64,000 bases of DNA from contig NZ_CP091285.1 of assembly GCF_021650975.2 (NCBI RefSeq), positions 1,798,001 through 1,862,000 on the forward strand, read 5' to 3'. Under the pieces are notes generated by a model, which searched no databases, was not told the origin of the DNA, and saw only the letters and a list, made by a program, of their open reading frames with translations. Below are positions 28,156-36,938 of the stretch, one piece after another. This DNA is from Flavobacterium jumunjinense (lineage in GTDB: Bacteria; Bacteroidota; Bacteroidia; Flavobacteriales; Flavobacteriaceae). Both the position numbers and the translations under genes were made by a program. Numbering within the stretch: position 1 is the first letter of the stretch; each line of letters opens with the position of its first letter.

Positions 28156-29193
28156 ATGGTTATTAATTTTAAAAAATCATACAAGTTTGCTGTTAAATCG
28201 GCTACCTATGTTACTATTTTCTCTTCTGGATTATTTTCTCTTTTAAATTATTTTTTTCTAAAAGGAAGTTCCTGGGTTGTATTCTTTTTTGGACTTTCGG
28301 TATTTGCATTTTGTTTTTTTGTGCTTCAATATAGAGTGGAACGCTTTATTTATAGAAGGGTAAAGAAAATCTATGATGATGTTTCCTTACTAGAAAATGC
28401 TTCTTTTAGAAATCAACCTGTAACTACAGATATGGCTACTTTGACAAGAGAAGTTCAGAAGTTTGCTAGAGATAAAAAAGTAGAAATTGAAACTTTAAAA
28501 ATTAGAGAAGAATACCGAAGAGAGTTTCTAGGGAATATTTCTCATGAACTAAAAACACCCTTGTTTACGGTTCAAGGGTATTTGCTCACATTGCTAGATG
28601 GAGCGATGGATGACAAGGCAATACGTAAAAAGTATTTACAAAGAGCAGAAAAAGGAGTGGAGCGATTAATTTACATTGTGAAAGATTTAGATTTAATTAC
28701 TAAGCTTGAAACGGGTGATATTAACTTGGCTCTTTCAGAATTCAATATCGTTGATGTTGTTCAAGGTGTTTTTGATCTGTTAGAAATGAGGGCTTCAAAA
28801 AAGAATATTTCTTTAACATTCGACATAAAATACAAACCTATAAAAGTTATTGCAGATCAGGAGAAAATACAGCAAGTTGTTACAAACCTTGTTATGAATT
28901 CTATTAAATATGGAAAACAAGGTGGAACTACAGAAATTAGTATTGAGGACTTAGTGAATAATAAAATAATTGTTCGAGTAACCGATAATGGAGAAGGTAT
29001 CGCAAAACAACATATTCCTAGATTGTTCGAACGTTTTTATCGTGTCGATAAAAGTGGCGCTAGAAGTGAAGGAGGTTCTGGTTTAGGACTTGCAATTGTG
29101 AAGCATATTATAGAAGGGCATGAAGAAAAAATCTATGTAGAAAGTCAGTTTGGTGTAGGTTCAGAATTTTCATTTACTTTGGAAAAGACTTAA
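28156..29193 (+). CDS. PhoR-like sensor histidine kinase
   Basis: The 345-residue kinase has two N-terminal membrane segments (about 15-33 and 38-58) with almost no loop between, so it has no periplasmic sensor domain. The phospho-acceptor His130 is in NISHELKTPL. The ATP-binding domain shows NLVMNSIKYG (N box), VTDNGEGI (G1) and GGSGLGLAIVKH (G2). The ATG directly abuts the regulator's stop codon. Its last 24 bases overlap the 3' end of the convergent glycosyltransferase gene. Without a sensor domain it may sense membrane state or a partner protein, as PhoR does with the Pst/PhoU complex. Confidence 0.92.
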   Translation: MVINFKKSYKFAVKSATYVTIFSSGLFSLLNYFFLKGSSWVVFFFGLSVFAFCFFVLQYRVERFIYRRVKKIYDDVSLLENASFRNQPVTTDMATLTREVQKFARDKKVEIETLKIREEYRREFLGNISHELKTPLFTVQGYLLTLLDGAMDDKAIRKKYLQRAEKGVERLIYIVKDLDLITKLETGDINLALSEFNIVDVVQGVFDLLEMRASKKNISLTFDIKYKPIKVIADQEKIQQVVTNLVMNSIKYGKQGGTTEISIEDLVNNKIIVRVTDNGEGIAKQHIPRLFERFYRVDKSGARSEGGSGLGLAIVKHIIEGHEEKIYVESQFGVGSEFSFTLEKT

Positions 29194-30225
29194 TAGCTTC
29201 TTCCAGCTAATCTTTGCAGAATGATTCACAAAACCACTATATAGTGGAATTTCTTCTAATTTTTCAACTTTAAAATCTTCTTGATTACAATAAGGAGCTA
29301 TGCCTTCTTTCTTGAATTTTTTCGCAAGGTATATTTGTTCATATTGCCCAGGTGTCGGAATGAAGAAGGCTTTCTTTCCTAAATGTGCCAAATCCATTAT
29401 GGTAGTGTAACCTGATCGACACAAAATTTGACTACTCTCGTTAAAAGCAATTTCTAATTCATCACTTTTCATGAAATTGTAATAAGTGATGTTTTTTTCG
29501 ATAGTGATTTTTTGCTTACTATCAATAATTCCCTTAACGAAAAGAACATTTTTCGGGTAGTTTTCTAATTCGTGAATTAGTTTGTTTTCTAATAAAGTTC
29601 GTTGTGGTTCTGGGCCAGAGAGAACAATTAATAAGTCATATTTGTTTTCTACAACTTTTTTATGAAGTCGACTTAACGGACCAATATATTTTAAGGTTTT
29701 GAAAGCATCTTCTAAATGACCTAATTTACCCGATAAGTTTGGTTTATTTTCCATATCTGGAATCCAACATTCAGTATATTTTTTAATATAGTATTGATGC
29801 AATTGTGTTGTGAACCAAGTTGTGTTTCCTGTTAAAACATTCAGTTGATGTGTAATGAAAACGGAAGGGATTTTTTTTGAAAAAACACCAAGTCTATTGT
29901 CTGAAATTAATCCTTTAATTTGATAGGCATCGATAATTTCTTTAGTAGCTTTTCTTTCCGATTTTATAGCGTTAATAATAGTTGGTATTTGAGAAAAGAG
30001 CTTCAATTTGAAGTTTTTTCCCTTCTCAGAATATTTTATTTTGTAGGAAGGAAGTTCAATCGCAATTAAATGTGGAAATTCTTTTTTTAATAAGCTCAAG
30101 GCAACTCCATCAGAAGCAATTACAGGCTCTAAATTATTTCTTTCTAAAGCTTTAATAATAGGTATGCATCTTGTAGCGTGACCTAAGCCCCAATTTAAAG
30201 GAGTAATTAATATTCGTTCTTTCAT
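29170..30225 (-). CDS. MurG-like (GT28-type) glycosyltransferase
   Basis: The 351-residue protein begins with ILITPLNWGLGHATRCIPII, the glycine-rich N-terminal loop of GT28/MurG-like transferases. The second lobe holds LIVLSGPEPQRTLLE and the donor-site motif RSGYTTIMDLAHLGKKAFFIPTPGQ, of which RSGYTTIMD and PTPGQYEQ are the key pieces. Such enzymes use nucleotide sugars on lipid or glycan acceptors. It is followed closely by a UDP-diacylglucosamine-hydrolase-like gene upstream on the same strand (25 bases), which suggests an envelope lipid or glycan job. The acceptor is unknown. Confidence 0.85.
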   Translation of the reverse strand: MKERILITPLNWGLGHATRCIPIIKALERNNLEPVIASDGVALSLLKKEFPHLIAIELPSYKIKYSEKGKNFKLKLFSQIPTIINAIKSERKATKEIIDAYQIKGLISDNRLGVFSKKIPSVFITHQLNVLTGNTTWFTTQLHQYYIKKYTECWIPDMENKPNLSGKLGHLEDAFKTLKYIGPLSRLHKKVVENKYDLLIVLSGPEPQRTLLENKLIHELENYPKNVLFVKGIIDSKQKITIEKNITYYNFMKSDELEIAFNESSQILCRSGYTTIMDLAHLGKKAFFIPTPGQYEQIYLAKKFKKEGIAPYCNQEDFKVEKLEEIPLYSGFVNHSAKISWKKLLSLFQSK

Positions 30226-30250
30226 TTATGGAGTTATTACCAGTTGAGAT

Positions 30251-31069
30251 TTATTTTAAAGCAGTAATAAACTGTTCTGCTAACTTGTTTTCATATTCAA
30301 AAAAAGATTCTTCATTAACACTATTTTCATTCTTTTCGTGTTTGTAAAGTTTCCATTTTTTATTATTATATTCAAGAGCCGTTAAGTTTTCAATCCAATC
30401 TCCAGAGTTTAAATAGATAGTTTTTCCTTTTGGAGTTTCTATATGCTCAATTTTGGGTTCGTGAATATGTCCGCAAACCACATAGTTGTAATTATTCTCT
30501 ATTGCTAATTCCGTACAAACGTTTTCAAAGTTAGTAATAAATTTAACAGCAGATTTTACGTTGTTTTTTATTTTTTTAGATAGTGAATAAGGTTCTTTTT
30601 TCATTTTTGCTAAAACCCAATTCAAGAATCGATTAATCAAAATTAGCAAATCATAACCCCAACCACCCAATTTTGCTAGCCATTTTGCGTGCGTAATAGA
30701 AGAATCAAAAACATCTCCATGAAAAAACCAAGCCTTCTTACCATCTAAATCAAGTACCAATTTATCTAATAAACTTAGATTTCCTAAATGTAAATCGCTA
30801 AATTTTCTAAGAAATTCATCATGATTTCCTGTTAAATAATATACTTTTGTCCCCTTGGAACTTAAAGAAATTATTTTTTTAATAATTTTTAGATGGCTAG
30901 CAGGGAAATAGGACTTTCTAAATTGCCAAATATCTATAATGTCTCCATTAAGAATTAAAGTTTTGGGTTTAATCGATGATAAATAGGCTAGCAATTCTTT
31001 TGCATGACAACCATAGGTTCCTAAATGAACGTCTGAAATGACAACGACCTCAACTTTTCTTCTTTTCAA
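30251..31069 (-). CDS. UDP-2,3-diacylglucosamine diphosphatase-like metallophosphoesterase
   Basis: The 272-residue protein has the calcineurin-like metal motifs in order: SDVHLGTYG, NGDIIDIW, GNHDEFLR and GHIHEPK. This resembles LpxH/LpxG-like enzymes that cleave UDP-diacylglucosamine in lipid A synthesis, though related hydrolases with other substrates exist. The start is a TTG at 31069: there is no in-frame ATG between an upstream stop codon and the SDVHLG motif, and the distance to the motif is right. It forms a probable operon with the glycosyltransferase. Confidence 0.8.
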   Translation of the reverse strand: MKRRKVEVVVISDVHLGTYGCHAKELLAYLSSIKPKTLILNGDIIDIWQFRKSYFPASHLKIIKKIISLSSKGTKVYYLTGNHDEFLRKFSDLHLGNLSLLDKLVLDLDGKKAWFFHGDVFDSSITHAKWLAKLGGWGYDLLILINRFLNWVLAKMKKEPYSLSKKIKNNVKSAVKFITNFENVCTELAIENNYNYVVCGHIHEPKIEHIETPKGKTIYLNSGDWIENLTALEYNNKKWKLYKHEKNENSVNEESFFEYENKLAEQFITALK

Positions 31070-31171
31070 AATATTTCTTTTTACAAAAAAAGAAAATATA
31101 TATTTAATTAAAGTTAATCAAAGATTATTAAAACTTTATTTCATTAATTTTACAAAAAATTATCAGACATC

Positions 31172-31846
31172 GTGGGAAGTAAGAATAAACTTAAAAGATT
31201 TAAAGAAAACGAAACATTCACAAATGTTTTTCAACCAACTAGAGAAGAAGTAGTTTCAGAAAGTTTTCAATTGAAAGGGAAATGGAATAGCGAATTTTTT
31301 AAAAACGACAACCCAATTGTTTTAGAATTAGGTTGTGGTAAAGGCGAATATTCGGTAGGTTTAGCAGAACGTTTTCCAAATAAAAATTTTGTTGGTATCG
31401 ATATTAAAGGAGCTCGTTTTTGGAGAGGTGCGAAAACAGCTCAAGAAAACGGCATGAACAATGTAGCTTTTATTAGAACTCAGATTGAACTTATAGAACA
31501 TTGTTTTGAAGAGAATGAGGTAGATGAAATTTGGATTACTTTCCCAGATCCACAAATAAAATATAAGCGCACAAAGCACAGAATGACAAATACTGAGTTT
31601 TTGCAACGCTATAAAAAGGTTTTAAAACCAGATGGATTAATGCATTTAAAAACAGACAGTGAGTTTATGCATGGTTATACTCTTGGTTTATTGCATGGAG
31701 AAGGACACGAAGTGTTGTATGCGAATCATAACGTATATCATAATGAAGGAGCACCAGAAGAAGTAATAAAAATTCAAACTTTTTATGAAAGTCAATATTT
31801 AGAGCATAACAAAGCAATAACCTATATTCAATTCAAAATTAAATAA
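31172..31846 (+). CDS. trmB: tRNA (guanine-N7-)-methyltransferase
   Basis: The 224-residue enzyme places 7-methylguanosine at position 46 of tRNA. The SAM-binding motif ELGCGKGEYS and the TrmB signature DEIWITFPDPQIK are clear. The start is a GTG at 31172 giving MGSKNKLKRFKEN, which matches the usual N-terminus in Flavobacteriaceae. It is divergent from the phosphoesterase gene across 102 bases and is followed 4 bases later by a LysE-type transporter gene. Confidence 0.95.
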   Translation: MGSKNKLKRFKENETFTNVFQPTREEVVSESFQLKGKWNSEFFKNDNPIVLELGCGKGEYSVGLAERFPNKNFVGIDIKGARFWRGAKTAQENGMNNVAFIRTQIELIEHCFEENEVDEIWITFPDPQIKYKRTKHRMTNTEFLQRYKKVLKPDGLMHLKTDSEFMHGYTLGLLHGEGHEVLYANHNVYHNEGAPEEVIKIQTFYESQYLEHNKAITYIQFKIK

Positions 31847-31850
31847 TTAC

Positions 31851-32477
31851 ATGACTTATTTACTTCCTTTACTTTTAGGTTTTTTAATTGCTTTTATTGG
31901 TATAATTCCTCCAGGGATGTTAAATATGATAGTGGCAAAACTAAGTGTAAACGAGAGTAAAAAAGCAGGTCTTTTGTTTGGTTATGGTGCTGGATTAATT
32001 GTTTTAGTGCAATGTTTTGTAGGACTATATTTTGCTAAATTTTTGGAAAGTCATCCCGGAGTTAGTGAAAGTTTAAAGAAATTTGCCGTTTTTATATTTA
32101 TAATATTAACGATATTCTTCATTTATAGTGGTTTTAGAGCTAAAAAGCCGGAAAAAGAAGTGGAAATTAAGAGTAAGAAAAATCGTTTTTTCTATGGGAT
32201 TATAATGTCTTCGTTAAACATGTTTGCCATTCCTTATTATGTTTTTTCAAGTCTAACATTGTCATCGAAAAATATTTATGATTTTTCAACGGTATCGAAC
32301 TGGTTTTTTATTTTAGGTGCTGGTTTTGGAACGCTTTTGGTTTTTTATATCTATGCAGTACTATTTAAACGAATTGAACATAAAGTAGGTTTCTTAATTA
32401 GAAATATAAATTTCATTATTGCAGCAATAACAGGAATTGTAGCTATTTCTTCACTTTATAAAATGATTGCTACTTAA
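31851..32477 (+). CDS. LysE-family transporter
   Basis: The 208-residue protein has six hydrophobic segments and an N-terminal GFLIAFIGIIPPGMLNM stretch that matches the LysE/RhtB fold (the PPGM/PGP motif after the first helix). The family exports amino acids or related solutes across the inner membrane. The substrate is not predictable. It follows trmB by 4 bases and precedes the alkyltransferase-like gene by 2 bases, so all three appear co-transcribed. Confidence 0.8.
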   Translation: MTYLLPLLLGFLIAFIGIIPPGMLNMIVAKLSVNESKKAGLLFGYGAGLIVLVQCFVGLYFAKFLESHPGVSESLKKFAVFIFIILTIFFIYSGFRAKKPEKEVEIKSKKNRFFYGIIMSSLNMFAIPYYVFSSLTLSSKNIYDFSTVSNWFFILGAGFGTLLVFYIYAVLFKRIEHKVGFLIRNINFIIAAITGIVAISSLYKMIAT

Positions 32478-32479
32478 TT

Positions 32480-32821
32480 TTGGAAAAGAAAGAATCAAAT
32501 AAGGATAATTTTTTTCAACGTGTTTATGACGTTGCAAGGCAAATTCCTGAAGGAAAAGTAACTTCGTATGGAGCAATTGCAAAAGCAATAGGAGCAGCTC
32601 GTTCAGCAAGAATGGTTGGTTATGCAATGAATGCTAGTCATACTATGGATGATATTCCTGCACATAGAGTAGTAAATAGAAATGGATTACTTACTGGTAA
32701 GTTTCATTTTGATGGAACTAACTTGATGCAGCAACTTTTAGAAAGCGAAGGTGTTAAAGTAGTTGAAAATAAAATTGTCGACTTTGAAAAACACTTTTGG
32801 GAACCTGAAATTAGTGCTTAG
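32480..32821 (+). CDS. Alkyltransferase-like (ATL) protein, MGMT family
   Basis: The 113-residue protein has the MGMT DNA-binding fold: RQIPEGKVTSYGAIA, then ARMVGYAMNA. The active-site PCHR of true methyltransferases reads PAHRVVNRNG here, so the alkyl-accepting cysteine is alanine. ATL proteins of this kind bind O6-alkylguanine and recruit nucleotide excision repair rather than repairing directly. The start is a TTG at 32480, two bases after the LysE stop; the first internal ATG would remove part of the domain. Confidence 0.88.
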   Translation: MEKKESNKDNFFQRVYDVARQIPEGKVTSYGAIAKAIGAARSARMVGYAMNASHTMDDIPAHRVVNRNGLLTGKFHFDGTNLMQQLLESEGVKVVENKIVDFEKHFWEPEISA

Positions 32822-32849
32822 TTTATACGGTTTTCATGATTACACAAAA

Positions 32850-34181
32850 TTAATCCATCAAACAAATCATAAATGTGGTTTTATCATCTTTGTTTTGATA
32901 GGACAAGTAACCGCCATGAGCTTCAATTATATTTTTAGATAAGGTTAAGCCAATTCCTGCGCCTTCTTTTCTTGTAGTGAAGAAAGGTAAAAATATTTTA
33001 TCTTCAATTTCAGGATCAACTCCATTTCCAGTATCGGTAATAGAAAGGAATAATCTTTTGTTTTTAGTTTCAGCTGCCAAAATAATTTTCTTATTGGTTT
33101 TGTCTGCCAAAGCATAGATACTATTCGTTAATAAATTAATTAAAACTTGTTCTATTTGTAATTTGTCAACACTAAACCAATGTTTAAAATCAATAGTGTT
33201 TTGTACTTCAATTTTCTCTTTCTTAAATAACGGGCGCATTATTTCTAATCCATTATTTACAATTTCTGTTAGCTCTATTTTTTCTTTTTGAGGAGTTGGT
33301 AACATTGCTAGTTTTCGGTAGCTCTCTACAAATTGCTGTAAATGGTTACTACGGTTAAGCATGGTTTGAACACTTTGCTTCATATCTTCTAAATCTTCAT
33401 TAGTAAAAGATTCTTGCTCGACTAGTTCCTTTAAGTTTTGTGAAAGCGAACGAATAGGTGTTAAGGAATTTAGAAGTTCATGAGAAATGACTTTCATTAG
33501 GTTAATCCAAGCTTCTTTTTCTTTCTTTTCAACTACTTTCTGAATAGAGTCGAGCAGAACAATATAGTATTCTTGATTGTACGTTTTTGTTCTAGAAGAT
33601 TGCATTACAAAAGTTTGGGTGTCTTGTTGATTGACTCTGATTTGTAAGGAAGTTTTAATTTCACTAAAATTTTGTTCTTCAATTAATGTGCAAAGTGAAG
33701 GAAATTGATTTTTAAGATAATGCCATTTGCTTACTTTTGGGACTTCAAAATGAGATGAAAAATAATCATTCATTAAAAAAATGTTCCAATCGTTTTTTTC
33801 TTTTTGTAGAATTAAAATGCCTGTTTCAATGTTATTTAAAATGGAACGATAAATAATATCTTTAGAAACATGTTCGTTTTGCTTGTTCTTTAAAGTATCA
33901 TATAGTTTGAATAAGCTTTTGTAATTTACGTGAGATTTATGTTTGGAAAAATCGGCAGAAAAATCATTTTGTAAAATAGCCTGAATGGTTTTGTCATAAA
34001 ACTGAAAAGCATTTTTTAAGTAAATATAAAGCTCAATAACCAAGCAAATAATCAATAAACCAATAAAAATGGCAGTATAGATTAATTCCTTCTGTAATAG
34101 AAAAAATACGACACCAAACACAACTAAGATGAGTAATAATCGAAGAAATAATTGATTGTAAATTTTAAAAGAAGCAATCAT
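32850..34181 (-). CDS. NtrB/NtrY-like sensor histidine kinase
   Basis: The 443-residue kinase has two membrane segments (about 10-29 and 33-55) and a PAS-like region (about 108-215). The phospho-acceptor His234 is in VISHELLNSLTPI, a variant H box typical of kinases paired with sigma-54 activators. The C-terminal ATPase shows NLLTNSIYAL, TDTGNGVD and GAGIGLTLSKN. Its ATG lies one base after the stop of the response regulator gene, so the two are one operon. It should control the regulator's phosphorylation; the signal is unknown. Confidence 0.92.
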   Translation of the reverse strand: MIASFKIYNQLFLRLLLILVVFGVVFFLLQKELIYTAIFIGLLIICLVIELYIYLKNAFQFYDKTIQAILQNDFSADFSKHKSHVNYKSLFKLYDTLKNKQNEHVSKDIIYRSILNNIETGILILQKEKNDWNIFLMNDYFSSHFEVPKVSKWHYLKNQFPSLCTLIEEQNFSEIKTSLQIRVNQQDTQTFVMQSSRTKTYNQEYYIVLLDSIQKVVEKKEKEAWINLMKVISHELLNSLTPIRSLSQNLKELVEQESFTNEDLEDMKQSVQTMLNRSNHLQQFVESYRKLAMLPTPQKEKIELTEIVNNGLEIMRPLFKKEKIEVQNTIDFKHWFSVDKLQIEQVLINLLTNSIYALADKTNKKIILAAETKNKRLFLSITDTGNGVDPEIEDKIFLPFFTTRKEGAGIGLTLSKNIIEAHGGYLSYQNKDDKTTFMICLMD

Positions 34182-34182
34182 G

Positions 34183-35532
34183 TTATGGAGTTATAATGTT
34201 ATATTTTTCAATTCTTCTGTACAATGAAGCTCTAGATAAACCTAATTCTTCTGCCGACTTGCTAATGTTATATTCGTTTTTAACTAAAGCTTTTTCAATC
34301 GTTATTTTTTCAATATCAGATAATTGTAAATCATCTTGATTCTCTTCATAGCGCGTAATAATTTCTAAATCTAAATCGGCAACTTTAATACTGTCATTTT
34401 CGCAAAGAATAATAGCGCGTTCTATTCGGTTTTCCATTTCGCGAATGTTTCCATTCCAAGCATGTTCTTCAATTTGATGTAGTGCTTTTTCGTCGAATGT
34501 AACCTTTCCTTTTTCATATTTAACAATCATCTTGTTTAATAAAAATTCAGCTAATGGAATTTTATCAGCTAAACGTTCACGCAAAGGAGGTAGTGTAATT
34601 TCCATAGTATTAATACGGTAGAATAAATCTTCACGAAAGTTTTTAATACCAACTTCTTGTTTTAAATTTAAATTGGTAGCCGTAATAATTCGAACATCAA
34701 GTGGCCTTGGTTTTGATTCCCCAAGACGAGTAACAGTTTTTGTCTGAATGATTTGTAATAATTTTGCTTGTAAATGAATGGGAACATTACCAATTTCATC
34801 TAGGAAAATAGTACCATTTTGTGCCGATTCAAAACGTCCAGCAGTATCTGTTTTTGCATCTGTAAAAGCACCTTTCGCATAACCGAATAATTCACTCTCA
34901 AAAATATTTTCATTAAGTGAGCCTAAATCCACATGAACAAAAGCGTTTTCTTTTCGATTAGAAACTGAATGAATGTAATGAGCCAAAACGTATTTTCCTG
35001 TTCCGTTTTCTCCTAGAATTAAAACATTAGCATCTGTTTTTGCGACTTTATCAGCAAGAGTATAGGCTTTTTTAATAACAGGAGAAGTTCCAATAAAATA
35101 GGTGTTAACACTGTCTATTGAAGCATTTTTCTTTTGGTGTTTTCGAGATTCGTCTACTCCTTTTTTTACAGCTTCTAGTAACTTGTCGTTGTCCCATGGT
35201 TTCAAAACATAATCGAAAGCACCTGACTTTAGTCCTTCTACAGCAGTTTCTACTTTCCCAAAAGCAGTCATTAGAATGACAACCGTTTTAGGAGATAGTT
35301 TCTTTATTTCTTTTAAAAAATACAATCCTTCTTTACCATCTTCAAAACCAATGCGATAATTCATGTCTAATAACACAAGGTTAATGGTGTTTTCAGCTAG
35401 CAATTGCACTACATTTTTTGGGTTACTCAAAGTATGAATAGTTTCAAAATGTTTTTTAAGAAGCATTTTTGCCGAAAAAAGAATGTCCTCTTGGTCATCG
35501 ATTATTAATATATTGGCTTGTGTTTTTTTCAT
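34183..35532 (-). CDS. NtrC-family sigma-54-dependent response regulator
   Basis: The 449-residue protein has a receiver domain with phospho-acceptor Asp56 (LVLLDMNYR). The AAA+ domain carries Walker A GENGTGK (174-180) and Walker B FLDEIG (243-248). A Fis-type helix-turn-helix lies near the end (ISKSAEELGLSRASLYRRIEKY, key part SRASLYRRI). The sigma-54 contact loop reads GAFTDA at 221-226 instead of GAFTGA; I recall this variant as frequent in Bacteroidota. It is divergent from the export operon and is the likely activator of it. Confidence 0.94.
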   Translation of the reverse strand: MKKTQANILIIDDQEDILFSAKMLLKKHFETIHTLSNPKNVVQLLAENTINLVLLDMNYRIGFEDGKEGLYFLKEIKKLSPKTVVILMTAFGKVETAVEGLKSGAFDYVLKPWDNDKLLEAVKKGVDESRKHQKKNASIDSVNTYFIGTSPVIKKAYTLADKVAKTDANVLILGENGTGKYVLAHYIHSVSNRKENAFVHVDLGSLNENIFESELFGYAKGAFTDAKTDTAGRFESAQNGTIFLDEIGNVPIHLQAKLLQIIQTKTVTRLGESKPRPLDVRIITATNLNLKQEVGIKNFREDLFYRINTMEITLPPLRERLADKIPLAEFLLNKMIVKYEKGKVTFDEKALHQIEEHAWNGNIREMENRIERAIILCENDSIKVADLDLEIITRYEENQDDLQLSDIEKITIEKALVKNEYNISKSAEELGLSRASLYRRIEKYNIITP

Positions 35533-35557
35533 TTACTGTTCAGTTGTGTACAAATGG

Positions 35558-35573
35558 TGTTCGAAAATGAACA
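35558..35573. promoter_or_regulatory. Dyad TGTTC-N6-GAACA, candidate activator site
   Basis: A perfect 5-bp inverted repeat with a 6-base spacer lies 26 bases from the start of the NtrC-type gene. It has the same 5-6-5 layout as the dyad at 35635, with centres 77 bases apart. NtrC-class activators bind dyads of about this length. Confidence 0.4.
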
Positions 35574-35634
35574 TTAAGTTTTGTTTTTTAAATGTAAGTA
35601 ATTGTTATGTAGTGCTTTGTGATTTTTAAATCCT

Positions 35635-35650
35635 TGGCATGAAATTGCCA
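35635..35650. promoter_or_regulatory. Dyad TGGCA-N6-TGCCA, sigma-54-like element
   Basis: TTGGCATGAAATTGCC resembles a sigma-54 -24/-12 promoter (TGGCAC...TTGC) just ahead of the export operon, but the gap between GG and GC is 9 bases instead of 10. It is also a perfect 5-bp dyad, so it may be an operator rather than a promoter. Confidence 0.35.
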
Positions 35651-35672
35651 CTATATCTAGAAAATTTAAAGC

Positions 35673-36911
35673 ATGGACACTGTCATAAAGCGTAAAAATA
35701 GTAAAAAGAAGTTACTTTTAGCATTACCAATACTCATAGTTTTAGGCTATTTGATATTTGTTTCTGTAACAAAGAAGAGAAGTTTCAATGTAAAGAAGGC
35801 TGAAATTACTGTAAAAACGGTCTCTTCAGATTTTTTTGAAGATTTTATATTGTTTCAAGCAAAAGTAACTCCTTTACATTCAATGTTAGTTAACGTAATT
35901 GAAGGTGGTGCTGTTCAAGAAATTTATGTAGAGAATGGAGATTTGGTAACCAAAGGACAGCCGTTAGTCCGTTTGTATAACCCAAATACTGAGTTAACAT
36001 ATATGCAACAAGAAACATCAATTATAGAGCAGATAAATAATCTAAATAAAGCCAAATTAGACTTACGAAATCAAGAATTAAATTTAGCCAAAGATTTAAT
36101 TGCTATTGAACACGATTTTCTAGATGCAAAGAATTTATACGACTTAAATAAAAAATTATTTGAACAAGAAATAATTGCTAGAAATGAATGGACGGTAACA
36201 CAAGAGAATTATCGTTTTCAGAAAGAACGAATGGATATTATAAAACAAAGTGTAACTAAGGAAAAACAAGCGAATAAAATTCAGATTGGTCAACTGAATC
36301 AATCAATAGGTATTATGAATCAGAGTTTGTCTATCTTAAGAAAGAATAAAAATAATTTCTTAATAACAGCACCACTTTCAGGAAGACTGTCTTCATTTGA
36401 GCCTATTTTAGGAAAAACATTTACACAAGGTAATAGTATTGGAACAATAGACGTAATGAAGGGATATAAGCTCGTAGCTGATGTGGATGAGTTTTATTTG
36501 AACAAAGTAGCAGAAGGTCAAACAGGTTCTGTAGATCATAATGGTAAAACGATAAAAATTCAAATTTCAAAAGTAATTTCTGAAGTGAAGAATGGAAGAT
36601 TTATTGTAGAACTTAATTTTATGGAAAAAGAAGATTTAGAATTAAATCAAGGAATTTCTTTTGGAGTACGAATCAATTTATCTGAGAAAACAAAAACCAA
36701 AGTGCTTTCAAAAGGAAGCTTTTATCAAGAAACGTCTGGAAAATGGATTTTTGTTGTAAACGGAAACAAAGCAGTACGCAGAACGATTAAATTAGGAAGA
36801 GAGAATCCTTTATATTATGAAGTTTTAGAAGGATTAGAATCTGGAGATAAAGTGATAACATCTTCCTATAAAGATTATGAAAATATAGAAGAATTAAATA
36901 TAGAAGAGTAG
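35673..36911 (+). CDS. HlyD/MacA-family periplasmic adaptor
   Basis: The 412-residue protein has one N-terminal membrane anchor (about 13-31). A split lipoyl-like domain follows (GGAVQEIYVENGDLVTKGQPLVRL, core ENGDLVTKGQPL). A long coiled-coil hairpin spans about 115-215, and a beta-barrel domain comes after LITAPLSGRLSSF. This is the MacA plan: an inner-membrane adaptor linking an ABC transporter to TolC. It heads a five-partner export operon with the ATPase 27 bases downstream. The divergent NtrC-type regulator probably controls it. Confidence 0.9.
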   Translation: MDTVIKRKNSKKKLLLALPILIVLGYLIFVSVTKKRSFNVKKAEITVKTVSSDFFEDFILFQAKVTPLHSMLVNVIEGGAVQEIYVENGDLVTKGQPLVRLYNPNTELTYMQQETSIIEQINNLNKAKLDLRNQELNLAKDLIAIEHDFLDAKNLYDLNKKLFEQEIIARNEWTVTQENYRFQKERMDIIKQSVTKEKQANKIQIGQLNQSIGIMNQSLSILRKNKNNFLITAPLSGRLSSFEPILGKTFTQGNSIGTIDVMKGYKLVADVDEFYLNKVAEGQTGSVDHNGKTIKIQISKVISEVKNGRFIVELNFMEKEDLELNQGISFGVRINLSEKTKTKVLSKGSFYQETSGKWIFVVNGNKAVRRTIKLGRENPLYYEVLEGLESGDKVITSSYKDYENIEELNIEE

Positions 36912-36938
36912 AAAAAGTTAATTACTAATAAAAAAATT

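Noticed and set aside
35635-35650. Canonical sigma-54 promoter ahead of the export operon
   Set aside because: The GG-GC spacing is 9 bases, not 10; sigma-54 is normally strict, so it is reported only as sigma-54-like.
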